A stretch of DNA of 64,000 nt from Zelopaecilomyces penicillatus (Eukaryota > Ascomycota > Sordariomycetes > Hypocreales > Pseudodiploosporaceae). Position 1 is the first letter of the stretch; each line of letters starts with the position of its first letter. A model generated the notes under the pieces. That model was given only the letters and a program-made list of their open reading frames with translations. It did not search any database and was not told where the DNA came from. The position numbers and the translations under genes were made by a program. The stretch is taken from assembly GCA_005765155.1 (NCBI GenBank), contig VCCP01000002.1, positions 5,518,001 through 5,582,000 of the forward strand. Reading direction: 5' to 3'. Below are positions 48,740-60,996 of the stretch, in pieces.

Positions 48740-50999
48740 TCAAAAGCCAACAAGTGATCTTATCATGTTCCCAACAGGGGTGATTGATGTAAACAGTACA
48801 GTCACAGTTCCAAACAAACTCATTGATAAGCTCGACAAAGAAGCTGCGCGAGGATCTGTTCTTAGAAGCAAAGCGGTTGCAATGGCACTCGAGTTGACGC
48901 CCAAAGTAACGCCTCTAGTAACATAGTCGTCTAGATTTTTGAGGGGGGTGCGAAGAGGCAGCGGGTCGAGCATCAGTATTTCGATTCAACCAAACAAATA
49001 AAATGGGGTATATATTCATGCAAGTTGGGAGGATGAGAGAAAGAGTGGAAGTAAAGGCCGGTGGCAGGCGGGGTACAATGGGAGAAGATATCTTTCTCAC
49101 CTTCAGGAATCTTTAGCCAGTCTAGAATCCGCTGTCCAACAAGGACACCCAGTATCCCACTGACAATGGCTAGTGCTGCCACGGTGTTGACGTCGCCACC
49201 CAAGTTCTTCGTTGCCGGTGTTGCCAGGGCAAGCGTGAGGCTACGTGACGCAAAGGCCAGGCTGCGCTCTGCGGAAATGCGAATAGCGAAGCAAAGTGGA
49301 GGATAAGAGAACAAGGAACCGATGGAGATGAGCACGTTGGGGACAATAATGGAGAGGTAATGCTCCTTGAGCTCACGGCGGTACTGGAACATGGGGAGTG
49401 CTAGCGATACGATACTCGCATCTAGCACCGTCGCAAACAGATCACCAGCCCCGGGCAGATGGTGGCCGAGATGTCCGGCTTGTTCCCATAGGAGTAGGTA
49501 GTTGGCGCCTGTCCGGTAGTCCTTCAGAGCGGTAGAGAGGCTGTCTTGCTTGATTGAGGCTAAAGCCCAGATAAACAGTACCGTGAGGAGAGATGAGACC
49601 AGCACAGGGTGTAAGTATTGTCGCCAGGTCGCCGGCAGGGCCATGGCGGCGAAGTAGGTTAGAATACTGACGGTCAGGTGCAGTGGCATCGCGTAGTCAG
49701 CAGCATAATACACTGGTAAGCCTACGAGGAGGAACAAGACGACGAAGAGTAGCGAATCGATGTTTGCCGTCCAAATGGCTGCCCATTTCTCGGCTCTTGA
49801 AAGAGGTACTGGAGCCTGTTGCGATCGTTCTAGCTGTATAGGCGGTGTATCCTCATGATGAAACTCTAAGGGTTCCATCCGAGACTGGATGTTGCCATTA
49901 TGAGGTCTAACTTGCGGTGGATGCTGCACTGAATCTTGAGGAGTTGGGGGCAACCCGGGAGACGAATTGCTGTATGAGCTTTGCTGCAGCGAATCAAACG
50001 AGGGCGCAACTTGAGACATACTTGTCGCTCTAGATCCTTCATTGGAAACAAACGCGGTGCGGTTTCGCAGCGGTATATCATCTGTATCCTCGCCGAGCTC
50101 TTCGGCTCGCTGAACGTGAGCTTTCTTTGACGAACCGAGGATGAGCTGTAGTCCTCGAGTGAGATAGGCGGCGAGAATCATCATGATGAAGAAACCAATG
50201 ACTATTCGATTAGAATATCATCTAAATCAGAAGAAAGGAACTCGAAATACCACCCCCCCTTTTTTCTCCCTTAATCTTTTAAAAAGCGGATTGACGGGCC
50301 TTGGAGTCAAGGAAAAGATGGAGAGTCGGAGATTTCTTACCAAAAACGCCAATCATTTTCAAGACCTCCTTGATTCCAATAGGAGGACTGAGTGGGAGCA
50401 TCACAAACGCAGGCGTGAAAAGGACGTTTATCCAACGAAGTGACCATCCCGCCTTTTGTTGATACACTCACACACATAAGTAAATGTTATTCCTTACATA
50501 CTTTATCCCTTTCTTTCTCACCACATTCCCCACAGAGAGGGAGAGAGAACAAAATGATTTAATATAGGGGTTTTCACACAAACATAAACTTACAGGAACG
50601 TCAATGATGGACACAACCCGTCTAGTCCTATGCCCACCCAGCACCGCCTCACAAGCTAAAAGACCTAAAAAGAGCAGTACCAGGCACGCCACCGAGGCCG
50701 GGAACGAAACGGACAGTCGCTTGAACAGTACGTCGACGCCGAAGCATGCTGCCAGCATGGGCATGATACCGGCGGGGATTAAGAACCAGTTGCGCAGAAA
50801 ATGTCTGCCCGATGCCGAGGTTATGGCCTAGGTGGTGGACAACAGATCGTCAGATGCAGCAGGCTGATGATTTTTAATATAAATAAAATATTCAACGGTA
50901 GGGAGGGTTTTAGCAATTCGAGAGATCTTGATACTCATGAGTTTAGCTTACCAGTCTAGCCGCGACAATCATGTCTTTGGTCGTCGTCTGCAAGTCCAT
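48740..50999 (-). CDS. LrgA-LrgB fusion membrane protein (PLGG1-like)
   Basis: A 561-residue multi-pass membrane protein assembled from five exons: 50999-50952, 50827-50594, 50452-50341, 50201-49101 and 48930-48740. All phases match. The N-terminal third resembles LrgA, with FPASVACLVLLFLGLLACE, LFTPAFVMLPLSPP and GFFIMMILAAYLTRG as hydrophobic blocks. A Ser/Pro/Gln-rich linker of about 120 residues follows. The C-terminal part is an LrgB domain, with LDASIVSLALPMFQYRREL, SLAFASRSLTLALATPAT, TVAALAIVSGILGVLVG and, after the last intron, YVTRGVTLGVNSSAIATALL. LrgA and LrgB are separate bacterial proteins of the holin-like or pyruvate-uptake system. In plants a fused homologue, PLGG1, exports glycolate and glycerate from plastids. 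The fungal substrate and membrane are unknown. Reading through the last donor would give a false C-terminus, so the terminal exon matters. Confidence 0.87.
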
Positions 51000-51021
51000 G
51001 ATGACGCTTGGGACGATCTGC

Positions 51022-51113
51022 CTATGAGAGATATTTATCCAATATAAACCCGAATCGTTAGTATACGACAGTCAATTAATGAACATCGTCCAAACGGCCC
51101 AGATGCGGGTTAC
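51022..51113 (-). other. Possible 5'-leader intron of the LrgAB gene
   Basis: On the minus strand a donor-like GTAACC (g at 51113), a perfect TACTAAC branch site (51057-51063) and an acceptor TAG (51022-51024) bracket 92 nt just upstream of the start codon. The frame is open through the acceptor to the ATG, so an N-terminal extension cannot be excluded, but the LrgA part already looks complete. Confidence 0.45.
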
Positions 51114-52631
51114 CGGGTTTTTGACGTTTAGTACTTTCAAAGTAATGGATAAATGGGCACAAGTTGCAACAGCAAATACTTGCGAGGGCTGGGTCATCAT
51201 CAGCGTAAACGATAGCGCCACCAAAAAGGATGACGCGGGAGCCGATGCCGGCCTCGACACACCCCAATGGCCGGAACCGAACAACAACAGCTTCGGATGC
51301 TGAGTTCGCATCCAGAAGAAAGAATAACAGTTCAAAACGCAACCATAGATCACTGAGCAGACAAACATAATATGAAGAAAAAGAAGGAGGAGATACTCCC
51401 CTATTTGCTGGTCCGGATGAGCACTAATCTATCTATCTCACTAACCAACTATCAGACCTCCTGCTCGATACTTGTCAAAGTCTCAAATCTTGAAACCCTA
51501 GTTGTAGATCTGAAGCCACTTTTTGAAATTTACATGCATAGTGTCATCCATCGGTCCTCCCATTCCCTCAGAAAAAAAATCTTTTTTTTGTTGGTTTTTT
51601 TGTTTTGTGTTCTTGTTCTTGTTCATGTTCATGCTGTTTGCCTCATTCCCGAGTAGCCGCAACTTCTTCGTGCGCTGACTGATATGGTTGTCCGATTCGA
51701 GCGGTATTGATTGATCCGTTCTACTCCAAAAAATGCGTTGCATTTGAAAGATGATGATCAAAGTTTCAGTGAAGAAAGCGAAACTGGTATTCGACAAAGA
51801 ACACAACGCTTCAGTCATCGGATGTAGCAACGCTGACTTTCTAAGCACCGTCGTGAGCTTAGAAAGACGCCACATCCCACCTCATAAGATCCGATCCGTC
51901 CAACGTAGTGACATCGTCAAAACAAAAGGTATCATCATGCCCCTGTTTCCCCCTTTCTCGTGACGCGCCAGCCGGTTTGCGCCTTTCAACAGAAAAAATC
52001 GCAACTGTCCCTCATGAAAGGGAAAAGCAAGTGCAAGTTGTGTGCTGAAAGCAAACCAGATACGCCTTGCATACCCCTAACCCCTCCCGGCGTATTGCTA
52101 CGCCTGACCCTTAAATAGCACGTTCGTTCACCTATCCGTCCGTTCATCCGTTGTAATGGGTATCCACAGCCACCCGACTCATTCCCAAATCTTGTAGTTC
52201 TCCCAGCTTTCTCCATCTGTAGATACCGTCGGCTAGACAGAAACAAAGAAAGACTTCCAGAGCCGGCTGAGTATTGTATAAGATGATAGTTTGTGTGTAA
52301 AGGCAAAATGAAGGAAAGATAAACAGTGAGCTTATCAACCGCGAAGATGTTGCCTCCGTTTTTTTCGCTCGCGTAGTTGTTTTGAGGTGTGAGAAAGAGA
52401 GAGGGTCGATAAGGACCCAAGAAAGCAGTGCGGTCGTGGTCCATCAGAAAATGAAGTCCGGTTCGCCATTCCAATCCCCCATTCGCCCGATGTGTTTGGA
52501 TATTGTACAATCCAACAATGAGAAACAAAGCCCTCCCAACCCTACAAAATATCATACCAAGGAAAAGTAAAGAAAAAAATCAAAACCCCCAGTTCGCCGC
52601 TTGACCTCATGCAGAAATGAGATTATGTGTA
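51114..52631. other. Intergenic: upstream of LrgAB, 3' flank of DHH1
   Basis: About 1.5 kb. The right half is probably the long 3' UTR of DHH1. The 189-codon minus-strand frame at 51986-52555 lacks family features. A GTTCTT/GTTCAT repeat sits at about 51610-51635. Confidence 0.45.
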
Positions 52632-54365
52632 TTAAGATTGGGGGTCACGAGGTTGGCCACGACCTCGACCACCACCACCACCACCGTTGCCTCGGCCACG
52701 GAATCCACCCCGTCCTCGGCCACGGCCGCGGCTGTTGTTGAACTGTTGATTGCCATTGTGCTGGCCATTCTGGCCCTGCCAGCTGCCCTGTGGCTGCTGT
52801 AGTGGTTGCATAAGCTGCTGTTGAGATGGGAATCCTTGCTGTTGGATTGCCTGCAGATGCTGCTGAGGCTGAGCGTTGTTGGGAAGATTTGAAATGGGCC
52901 GGGGAATTGACTCAGGGTTCTCGTAGACGTAGAGACTCTTGTCAATGCTGGCAGGGATTGGTTGGATTTCAGTACCAAGATCCCTTTCGATATTGTACAG
53001 GTTGAAGCGATCATCCCAGTTGATCAAGTTGATGGCCAATCCAAGATGACCAAATCGACCAGACCGACCAATTCGATGAAGATAGGTTTCAGCGTTCTTG
53101 GGGAAGTCAAAGTTGATGACAACATTGACGGCCTGGATATCAATACCTCTGGTAAGAAGGTCAGAGCAGACCAGGTTTCGGCAAACACCATTACGGAAGT
53201 CGTGGAAGACACGGTTGCGAGCTTGTTGCTGCATCCTTGCGTGGCTGTAAAAACATGAATAGCCAAGCTCCGTGATCTTTTTGGCAAGCAGCTCAACCCG
53301 GTTGGTTGAGTTGCAGAAGATGATGGATTGATTGATTTGCAGCTTGGAGAAGAGTGTGTTTAAGCAGTGGACCTTCTGCTTCTCTTCTACGAAAGCGTAG
53401 TACTGCGTGATACCCCGCAGGGTAAGTTCGTCCATGAGGTTGATCTCGTAAGGGCTCGACATGTTCCTATCGGAAAAGTCCTTGACGGATAAGGGAAAGG
53501 TAGCGGAGAAGAGCATGACCTGTCGGTCTTTGGGGTGGAACTGCAAAAGCTGCTCAATGACGGGGGTAAATTCAACGGACAGCAACTTGTCAGCCTCGTC
53601 CATGATGAACATGGGGCATTCGCTGAGATCGGCAACATTCTTTCCTGCCAGATCGAGGATTCGGCCCGGAGTACCGACCACAATATGGACGGGCTCCTGT
53701 AGACGGATAATGTCATCTCGCAGACCGGTTCCGCCAGTCGTGACCATGACATTGACGCCCAAGTGCTTGCCTAATGTCTTGCAAACTTGTGACGTCTGCA
53801 TGGCAAGCTCACGTGTGGGGACGAGGATGAGGCATTGGATTTTGGAGACCTTGGGGTTGATACGTTCCAGAGCAGGAATGACGAAGGCTGCCGTCTTGCC
53901 TGTGCCATTCTTTGCTCGGGCCAAAATATCCCGTCCGGTCAGGGCGACGGGAATAGCTTCTTCTTGGATGGGTGAGGGTCTTTCAAAACCGGCTTCGAAA
54001 ATTCCCATGAGCAGATCTCGCTTTAACGCAAAGTTCTCAAACTCGAGACCCTTTGTTTTTGTGACATCCTGAAAGAGGGCATAGATGATCAGCAAGACGA
54101 AAGCGGCGAGGCAGGCGCCTTAGCGCCACCCAACGGCCTGATTTAACGAACCTCTGTTTGGTGCCTATTGTCCTTGACTGGGATATTCAGGTTCTGTTTC
54201 CAGTCTTCACTTCGGGCAGGGGTACCATCACTGCAGCACCATCAGTCAGTATGTGTGAATACTCTCTCCTCTCCCTTGTTGTCCCAATCAACAACAGACA
54301 GGTGACGGCCTGACAGACCTGAGTTGGGTGTTTCTCAGCTTCTCTGTTAACTGACTCGTCGACAT
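52632..54365 (-). CDS. DHH1: DEAD-box RNA helicase Dhh1/DDX6
   Basis: A 520-residue cytoplasmic helicase of P-bodies that promotes decapping and represses translation. Exons are 54365-54319, 54230-54152 and 54068-52632; the N-terminus reads MSTSQLTEKLRNTQLSDG, then SEDWKQNLNIPVKDNRHQTED. The RecA core has the Q motif PSPIQ at 73-77, Walker A AKNGTGKT at 94-101, PTRELAMQ (126-133), DEAD at 199-202, SAT at 230-232 and HRIGRSGR at 373-380. These are the canonical DEAD-box motifs, and the sequence from EFENFALKRDLLMGIFEAGFE is diagnostic of Dhh1. The C-terminal 90 residues are Gln-rich then Arg/Gly-rich (RGRGRGRGGFRGRGNGGGG), a disordered tail linked to phase separation in this family. Two short 5' introns split the first 42 codons. 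Confidence 0.97.
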
Positions 54366-55426
54366 CTTGTTTCTGTCCTCCGGTCCGCGAGGTCTCCGGT
54401 TTCTAGACTGTGTATGATTTGTTGCAGAATTGCGAGCAAAATGATGATGTGCTTTCGACCTCTCCGCGAGTAGGTGGTCGAGGGGTCGTTTCTTTTTTCG
54501 GGTCGAGGGGTGAAAGTGGGAGAATGCCCCGTTCTGGTGTCGTGGATGATGGTTTATATTCCGTTACTTCGCTTGATATCACGGGGCGCAAGGGCCTAGA
54601 CTCGCGTGAGGGGGATGTTCGTGGTCTGAAGAGGATGTTTAATGAGGATTGATGGGCTGGCTGGACTCAGGAATCCAAAGTAAAGGGTGACGATGTGCGA
54701 CTGGGTCCAAAGAAGCATTTTGGTGTGTCTCACGTGACCGCGGGGTGCCACTGGCGGTCGGTGCGCCTCAGTGGTAGGCTGGTTGATGGCCTGTCTCACG
54801 AGTCACGACTTATTCAGACCGGGCTCGGTCGCTGCTCACTCTTCCATCTCATCGAATGGTTTCCTCAGCATTCTTTGTGACCATCAATCAAGTTGCCTCT
54901 GATACCCGTTTTTCTTCTATCCGTCTCCATGGGTTCGTTTATTCCGTCACTCAATGCATCCTCTTCCTATGCTATGTAAGTATTAGGTAGGTCATTGGTA
55001 AGACCTAGCAGTGCCCCTATAGACTCCTAGGTCGTATTCTACTTGCTTTGCTTTCAGTATCCCCGTAAATTACTCAGACAGGTCGAGTCTCACACCCATC
55101 ACAACTGAATCTCATCCATCGCGCAGCCACTTCAGACGAGTAGTCAGCTGCTGTTCAGCGCATAATTGGCTTGGATTGCAGGCAACAGGTTATAGTGGCA
55201 CAGTTATTACTTTCCTTCTTCGAATTGTTTTTGCATGTCTTTGAAAGGTGATATGTTCATTTTGACTATTCTATGGCCTCAACATCCCCTATTTGATGGG
55301 ACAGAGGACTAAAAAAAAAAAAGTATCAGAAAATATGGCTCTTAGGTACTCATACAGATCATTCATGTGCATCCCATCCCATCCATCTTCTTACCCTCAT
55401 GGGTATATCCGCCCGCACTTCCACAA
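54366..55426. other. Intergenic: DHH1 promoter and 3' flank of the acyl-CoA dehydrogenase
   Basis: No gene is supported. An A-run of 12 (55311-55322) and T-rich sequence lie near the acyl-CoA dehydrogenase 3' end. Confidence 0.5.
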
Positions 55427-57201
55427 TTATAGCTTCATACCCATCGCCTTGGCTACCTTCAAGCTCTGCCTCATGCTGAGGTCCAGCATGATCTCTTCAC
55501 TACCACCAGGGATAGCATACGCCCTTACATCACGGTAAAGCCTCTCAACCTTGCCGCCCTGCCCACCGCGGGAGTAGCTTAGGCCGCCAAAGATCTGGCT
55601 GGCCTCACGAGCGCAGAACTCGAAGGTGACGGTGGCCTGGGCCTTAAGGCCAGCAATGGGGCCGCCCAGCCGCAGCATAGCTTCGGTCTCGCCCATCTTC
55701 TCACACTGGTAGATCAGGTTCTCCAACCAGTTGTAAGAGGCCTCGATCTGGCGGGCCATATGGGCCAGTTTCAGACGGATGACGGGATGCTCAATGAGCT
55801 TCTTGCCAAAGGTTCGGCGCTTGTTGGCATACTTGACAGACTCCTCGAAGCAGACACGTGAGAATCGGAGACACTGGATTATGATACCCACACGCTCGTG
55901 GTTGAAGTTGGTCATGATGACTGTAAGGGCATGAGTTAGCGATATGCGCATGCAGTGTAAATAAAGATAGAAATGCTTACCTCGGAAACCTTGGTTCTGC
56001 TTGCCGAGCAAGTTCTCAACAGGAACCTTGACATCCTCAAAGGTAATGTATGTAGTTCCACTAGACCAGACACCTTGGCAGTCCATGCGACGAGTAGTCA
56101 CACCAGGACCACGCTCAATGAGAAGCAAGCTCACACCGTTCATGCCCGGGCCACCCGTCCTGACAGCTGTGGTGAAGTAATCAGACCAAATACCGTTGGT
56201 GATCCACTTCTTCTCGCCATTGACGATGAAGTGCTTGCCATCTTCGCTGAGCTTAGCCTCACAGGTCAAGTTGGCGACATCACTACCGGCATCTGGTTCA
56301 GTGATGGCCAAGCAGATACGCTTGTCTCCGCTCAAGATACCAGGCACAATGCGGTCCTTGAGAGCCTTTGAACCAAACTTCATCAGAGGTGGGCCACCAA
56401 TGCCGAAACCTCCAATGAGGTTCCAGACAAAGCCACCAGAGCCAGTGCGCGACAGCTCGTCGGTGATCAGCATCTCGTGGAAAAGATCCCACTTCTCAGT
56501 AGGCACCGACTTCACACCAGGGGCGTACTCGGTAGGGTAGTCGACACCAAGGAGGCCACCCAGGTATCCACGGCGGCCCATCTCCTTGTAAATCTCATCG
56601 GGTACACTCTTGGCCTCATCCCACTCCGTCACGTAAGGCTCGATATCGGCTTCAATCCACTCTCGGATCTCGGCTCGCAGAGCAGCGTGTGTTTCATTGA
56701 AGTAAGGAGAGTGATACTATAAACATGAAAAAGCAGTATCGTTAGTAAATGGTTTTCAAACACCGAGGGTTTTCCTCGCCTGTGAGAGCCTGGATTGCTT
56801 CTTACGTTCTGGTACCAGCTGGGGTCAGAGAAAGGAACCTGGTCGCCGAATGGCTCAAGAGCCTCAGCAGGCTCGTTGTGTGCCTCCTGGCCAGCGGCCG
56901 GAACTGGCTTGGGCTTGGCTGCCGGTGCGGGAGCGGGCGCCGGCTTGGGCTCCTCCTTGGGCTTGGTATCGAGAGAGCCGACCTGCAGCTTCGTCTTGTA
57001 CTTCTTCAGGATGCCGTCGTTGTGGTACTTCCAGAACTGCTTGGACGCATCCTTGCCGGCTACGCGCTGGAGGATCTTCTTGCCGCCAGGGTGATCATCC
57101 TGGAACTTGGTCAGGTCATACACATCGCCATCGACGATGATGTACAAGCTGTCAGACTTGTTGTGCGACGCGACGTCGCTAGCTGTGAAGATTTTGGACA
57201 T
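55427..57201 (-). CDS. Cytochrome b5-acyl-CoA dehydrogenase fusion
   Basis: A 541-residue flavoprotein with an N-terminal heme domain. Exons are 57201-56806, 56716-55981 and 55920-55427. The cytochrome b5 part covers residues 2-75, with the heme ligands H37 (in HPGG) and H60. A Pro/Ala/Lys linker (about 82-108) joins it to the dehydrogenase. The dehydrogenase shows CLAITEPDAGSDVANL, GEKKWITNG, and near the C-terminus QIFGGLSYSRGGQGG, RLYRDVRAYAIPGGSEEI. The usual MCAD-type catalytic glutamate position is a glycine. A glutamate in NFNHERVG (E386) sits where isovaleryl-CoA and long-chain enzymes carry theirs, so I infer that type of active site. The b5 domain could pass electrons from FAD without ETF. 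There is no mitochondrial presequence; the C-terminal MKL is at best a weak peroxisomal signal. Such fusions are widespread in fungi, and the substrate is not evident. Confidence 0.92.
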
Positions 57202-58716
57202 TGTGATGATGTGGTATAGGTGGGGAGAGAGAGAGAGAGAGAGAGTATGAAGAGGAAGAGAATCGCCTGTGAAGCTACAAGATCTGGCTAGCAACTTATT
57301 TAAAGAACCCAGCCCGGCTACTCCGTGGGAGCGTTTATACATGAATCACATGCATCACATGCAAAGAAAAGATGGGTGAGTCTGGGGCAGAGCCATTGGA
57401 TCGCTGGCCTGCCACCCACGAGGTATTACTCGGCAGTAATACCCGTAATATCTTGGTGCTGGTTGGTCCGATGAGCTTCCATGTTCATTTGTCTCCCTCC
57501 CCCACAGTCTTCAGATGCCAGCGCAAGCCAGCGCCTGTGGCTTCCATCCGTGGTGTGGGGGAGCCGCCCTTGGTGGACAAGCTACGAGTAAGTGACCTTG
57601 TCTTTTTCCAAGGAGAGTTCGCACTACGATGCAGTTGCTGAATCAGAGTTGAGCGAATTATGAGCCAGATACACAGATAAGATGCCCAATTGCATCACTT
57701 GATACGTTCAAAGGTAATTGCCAAGGGCTGAATGTAGGTACGTTTACTATTAAGTAGGTAGCGATGATTTAAAATTAGGCTTCCTCTGAATGTCGGATAC
57801 ACACATGCACACGCACATGTCAAAGGAAACAATGCTAGGAGGTAGCTGATGTCATGAGACAAGTATGTTACAGTGGGGTCCTGTGCGCCGTATGCCGAGG
57901 TTGGGGCTACTTTTGTCAACAATGAATGTAGGGATGCTGCTCCAGTCTCCAGAAAACTACCTACTACGTAGTAAAAGCTCTCTGGACTGGGATCCCGACT
58001 ACCCAGTTCTGGTCCATGGTCCGTTTCGGCGACGAACCGGTTCCGCTGAACGCGGTCCAGTCGCAGGCTGTGCATTGCCAAACTTGGGCTTATTGAACGA
58101 GTGTGAAAGTGCCATTCAGGTACTTCGTGTAGGTACAAGGCCTGCATATCCCCGCCTTGTTCTGGAATCAACGCTTCAACCCTTTGTCACCCATGCCAAA
58201 AAGCTTTGCACTCCGCATCTTCCGCATCTTCCACTGTTCCACCGTGTAGCCCGTTTTGGTAGGAGGTTGTTATTGTAATTATATGCAGCATTACAAAGGC
58301 ACCCTCGGGTTCAAGGCCAGACGCGCAAGGAAGGCGAACGACACATGGCAATCCCACAATGCCGAGTCCCAACTCACATTGTGCCTCATCGCAACACCAC
58401 CTCCTAGAGCCTCTTTTTTTTGTTCTGCACAAGCCAAAGACGCCAGTCAAATAGTTGGTAAACTAGAGACTACCTTTAGACTAACATCACTCATTGCGCC
58501 AAATAAAAGTGAACAAAACTCCTCCTTGGCTACCCCCCCATATCCCGTCCAGCTAAGCCATGACTTTTCTTCCGCAAATATGCCAGTGCTACCAGCTTGC
58601 GGCGATGCTGAGCTATGAGAACAAAAATAAATAAAAACCGCACATCAGTGGGAATGCAAGGCAAATTCAGAAAAAGATTGCACCCCTTTTTTTTTTTATT
58701 AATCATATTGCTGTGC
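57202..58716. other. Intergenic: promoter of the acyl-CoA dehydrogenase and 3' flank of FEN1
   Basis: A (GA)n run at about 57222-57245 lies in the 5' leader of the dehydrogenase, where it reads as (CT)n in the mRNA sense, as is common in fungal leaders. The remaining 1.3 kb shows no gene. Short GTAGGTAC-like words occur near 57735-57765 and 57955-57970. Confidence 0.5.
57222..57245 (+). repeat. (GA)n microsatellite in a 5' leader
   Basis: About eleven GA units, transcribed as CU repeats upstream of the acyl-CoA dehydrogenase start. Confidence 0.9.
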
Positions 58717-60047
58717 CTACGCCGCGCCCCGAGGCTTTGCCTTGGCTGTGGCCTTGTCTTTCTTTTCCTGCTTCAGCTTCTTCTTCTTCTCTTCGTTCTT
58801 CTCGTCCAGCTTCCGCTTATGCGCAGCTTTTTCAGCATCGGTTTTGGCGACAGGCTTGAAGAAGCCTTCTAATCGGGCCTGCTGTGTGCTCTTCACGCCC
58901 TTCTCGAGACGTGCACCCGCACTGCGGACGCGGTCTTCTGAAAATCCTTTTTCTGTCACCAGGTAATTGACCAATCCATCCATATCGGGCTTTTCCCATT
59001 TGAAGTCGCACAGGGGGTCATCTGCCGATCGTACGTCGGGTTGAAAGAAGAGGTCTCGGGCATCCTTATAAGGCCAGTCTTCTGGCAAGCTGTACTTTTT
59101 CTTGGGATCATTTTCAATAGCCTCCACAACCTTTTCGAGGGTTCCGTGTTCTCGTATCAACTTCAGGGCGGTAGTAGGCCCAACCTTAGGAACAGGATCG
59201 AGGTAGTCGCAGCCCAGAAGAATACAGAGATCAACAAACTAAAGGCAATATGGTTAGAGGCTATTACTCTAGTTTCCAATTAGGGGAGGGGGGCCTAGCA
59301 AGCACTCATTAAAACTTACCTGCTCTCGTTCCATATTCAGTCCCTCGAGAACTTTGTCTAGTCGGATTTCCTGAATAGGCTCTTTCCTCTGCTCGCTGAA
59401 TGTCAAATGACGGAGCAGGATCGGAGAATTGAAGCACAGCGTGTCCATATCCTCACTGGCGGCAGCATACACCTTGCCAGCCTGAGCCAGCACTGCGCAC
59501 TGAGCCTCTGCCTCCGTTGGGGCGATGATGTATGGGATACCCATAAGTTTGAGCAAGCGCTGGCAGTCGGCGTTATGTTCACGCGTGACACGAACGGTTC
59601 TCCTGGAGAATTTCTCCACTTCCTCTGCTGTTCCCGTCTCCTTGGCTTCCTCAAGTCCCTCGGTAGCTTCTTGTTTGCGCTGGAATCGCTTTGCCAGCTC
59701 ACCTGACTTGAGCTTCGGGGGAGCGCCGTCGAAAACGTAAAGGGGCTTGATTCCGTTATCTACCATTCGCAGGGTACGGTAGAACATGCCCATCAGATGC
59801 GATGTCGTCTCGCCGCTGTCGTTCATGAGCTGCTGGCCATCGGATCGGACGGCGATAAGGAAGCTGTAAATGCTCATGGATGCATCCTGAATCACCCTTC
59901 AGTCAGCATAAGATGTTCAAAGTCAGATAATGCAAGGGCTAAACATACAATAGCAACTTTACGCCCAAATTGATTCTTGATTTCGCCCTCCTTGATAGCT
60001 TCAGGAGCCTCGTCCTTAATGATCGAAAAAAGCTGCTTAATACCCAT
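58717..60047 (-). CDS. RAD27: Flap endonuclease 1 (FEN1/Rad27)
   Basis: A 395-residue nuclease that removes 5' flaps in Okazaki-fragment maturation and long-patch base excision repair. Exons are 60047-59949, 59886-59320 and 59238-58717. The N-terminal MGIKQLFSIIKDEAP is immediately at the start codon, as required for the free amino end in the active site. Every metal ligand is visible at the family numbering: D34, D86, E158, E160, D179, D181 and D233. The helix-two-turn-helix DNA-binding element is DPVPKVGPTTALKLI after 236. The PCNA-interacting box QARLEGFF lies at 342-349, then a basic Lys/Glu-rich tail with a likely nuclear signal. The length matches eukaryotic FEN1 (about 380-395). Confidence 0.97.
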
Positions 60048-60996
60048 AATGGCGGGTTTTCGTTCACAATCGACTGGATCTATGTAGAGGCGGTGCACAG
60101 AGTTGGTGATTTGATTAAGATGAGGTAGAAAGCGAATGACCTCTTCTCTGGTACGGAGTACTTTACCACAAGATGCTATTTCACAGGGGGCTTGTCAGTG
60201 GGAGGCTATTATAGGTGGTGTAAACCTGAGGACCTGACGCGCTGGAGAAAATGGATGACGCGCCAAGTCGCGAACCTTGACAGGGCTCTTTAATGGGTTC
60301 CACTTCTTTTTTACTTGTCATCGCTCCGATACAACAGCGATACAGCAACATAAGCAACATATGGCCAGTCCGAAAGCAACAACACACGAATATATAGAAT
60401 GTAAAAACCAACAGAGCTCTAATTGAATTACGGAAGCTACGAGTAAAAATGTCTCGATAGTCACCACCCCCCAGACAAGGAAGTTTGCAACCCCCGCCGC
60501 CTAGACAAACGGCATCCTGTAGAGCAAGGACACCATTAGCCAAGAGTTGAGACAGCAGATAGCAGGCCGCCCCTCAGTCCGGGAAAGCAAATGGTCAAAT
60601 TCTCGTTGGCAATTGCGTCCCCTTCCAACCCTATAGATGCCATCGAGTTAATGTGTTGATATACCGCTCGGAATACAGAGTCGTCAAGGATGATTCTCGC
60701 CTTGCGCTCCACCTTGCCGTGCGGAAGGAATAATAGTTGGAATCCAAACACAGCTGCCTAAACCTCGCCCACTTCCAGAGGCCAGCCTCATATTCAGATG
60801 CATTGCATTTCACTTCACTGAACATTTCACATACACGTTTGAGTTCACCTTCTGCAATCTAGCATGTTGCGTCCCGGGCCGCATTTTGGTTTGGGTATCG
60901 TACATCCATACCGTCCCGACGCATCCAAAAACGCCGTATATCCTTGATATTTCTGGCACACCCTGTTTCTATCAGTATTTCACGAAAGCTCTTCTT
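60048..60996. other. Intergenic: FEN1 promoter and 3' flank of the nucleoporin gene
   Basis: About 0.95 kb without a supported gene. It includes the palindrome-like GTACGGAGTAC at 60151-60161. Confidence 0.5.

Noticed and set aside
51986..52555. 189-codon minus-strand frame downstream of DHH1
   Set aside because: Its composition is patchy and it has no recognisable feature; it most likely lies in the DHH1 3' UTR.
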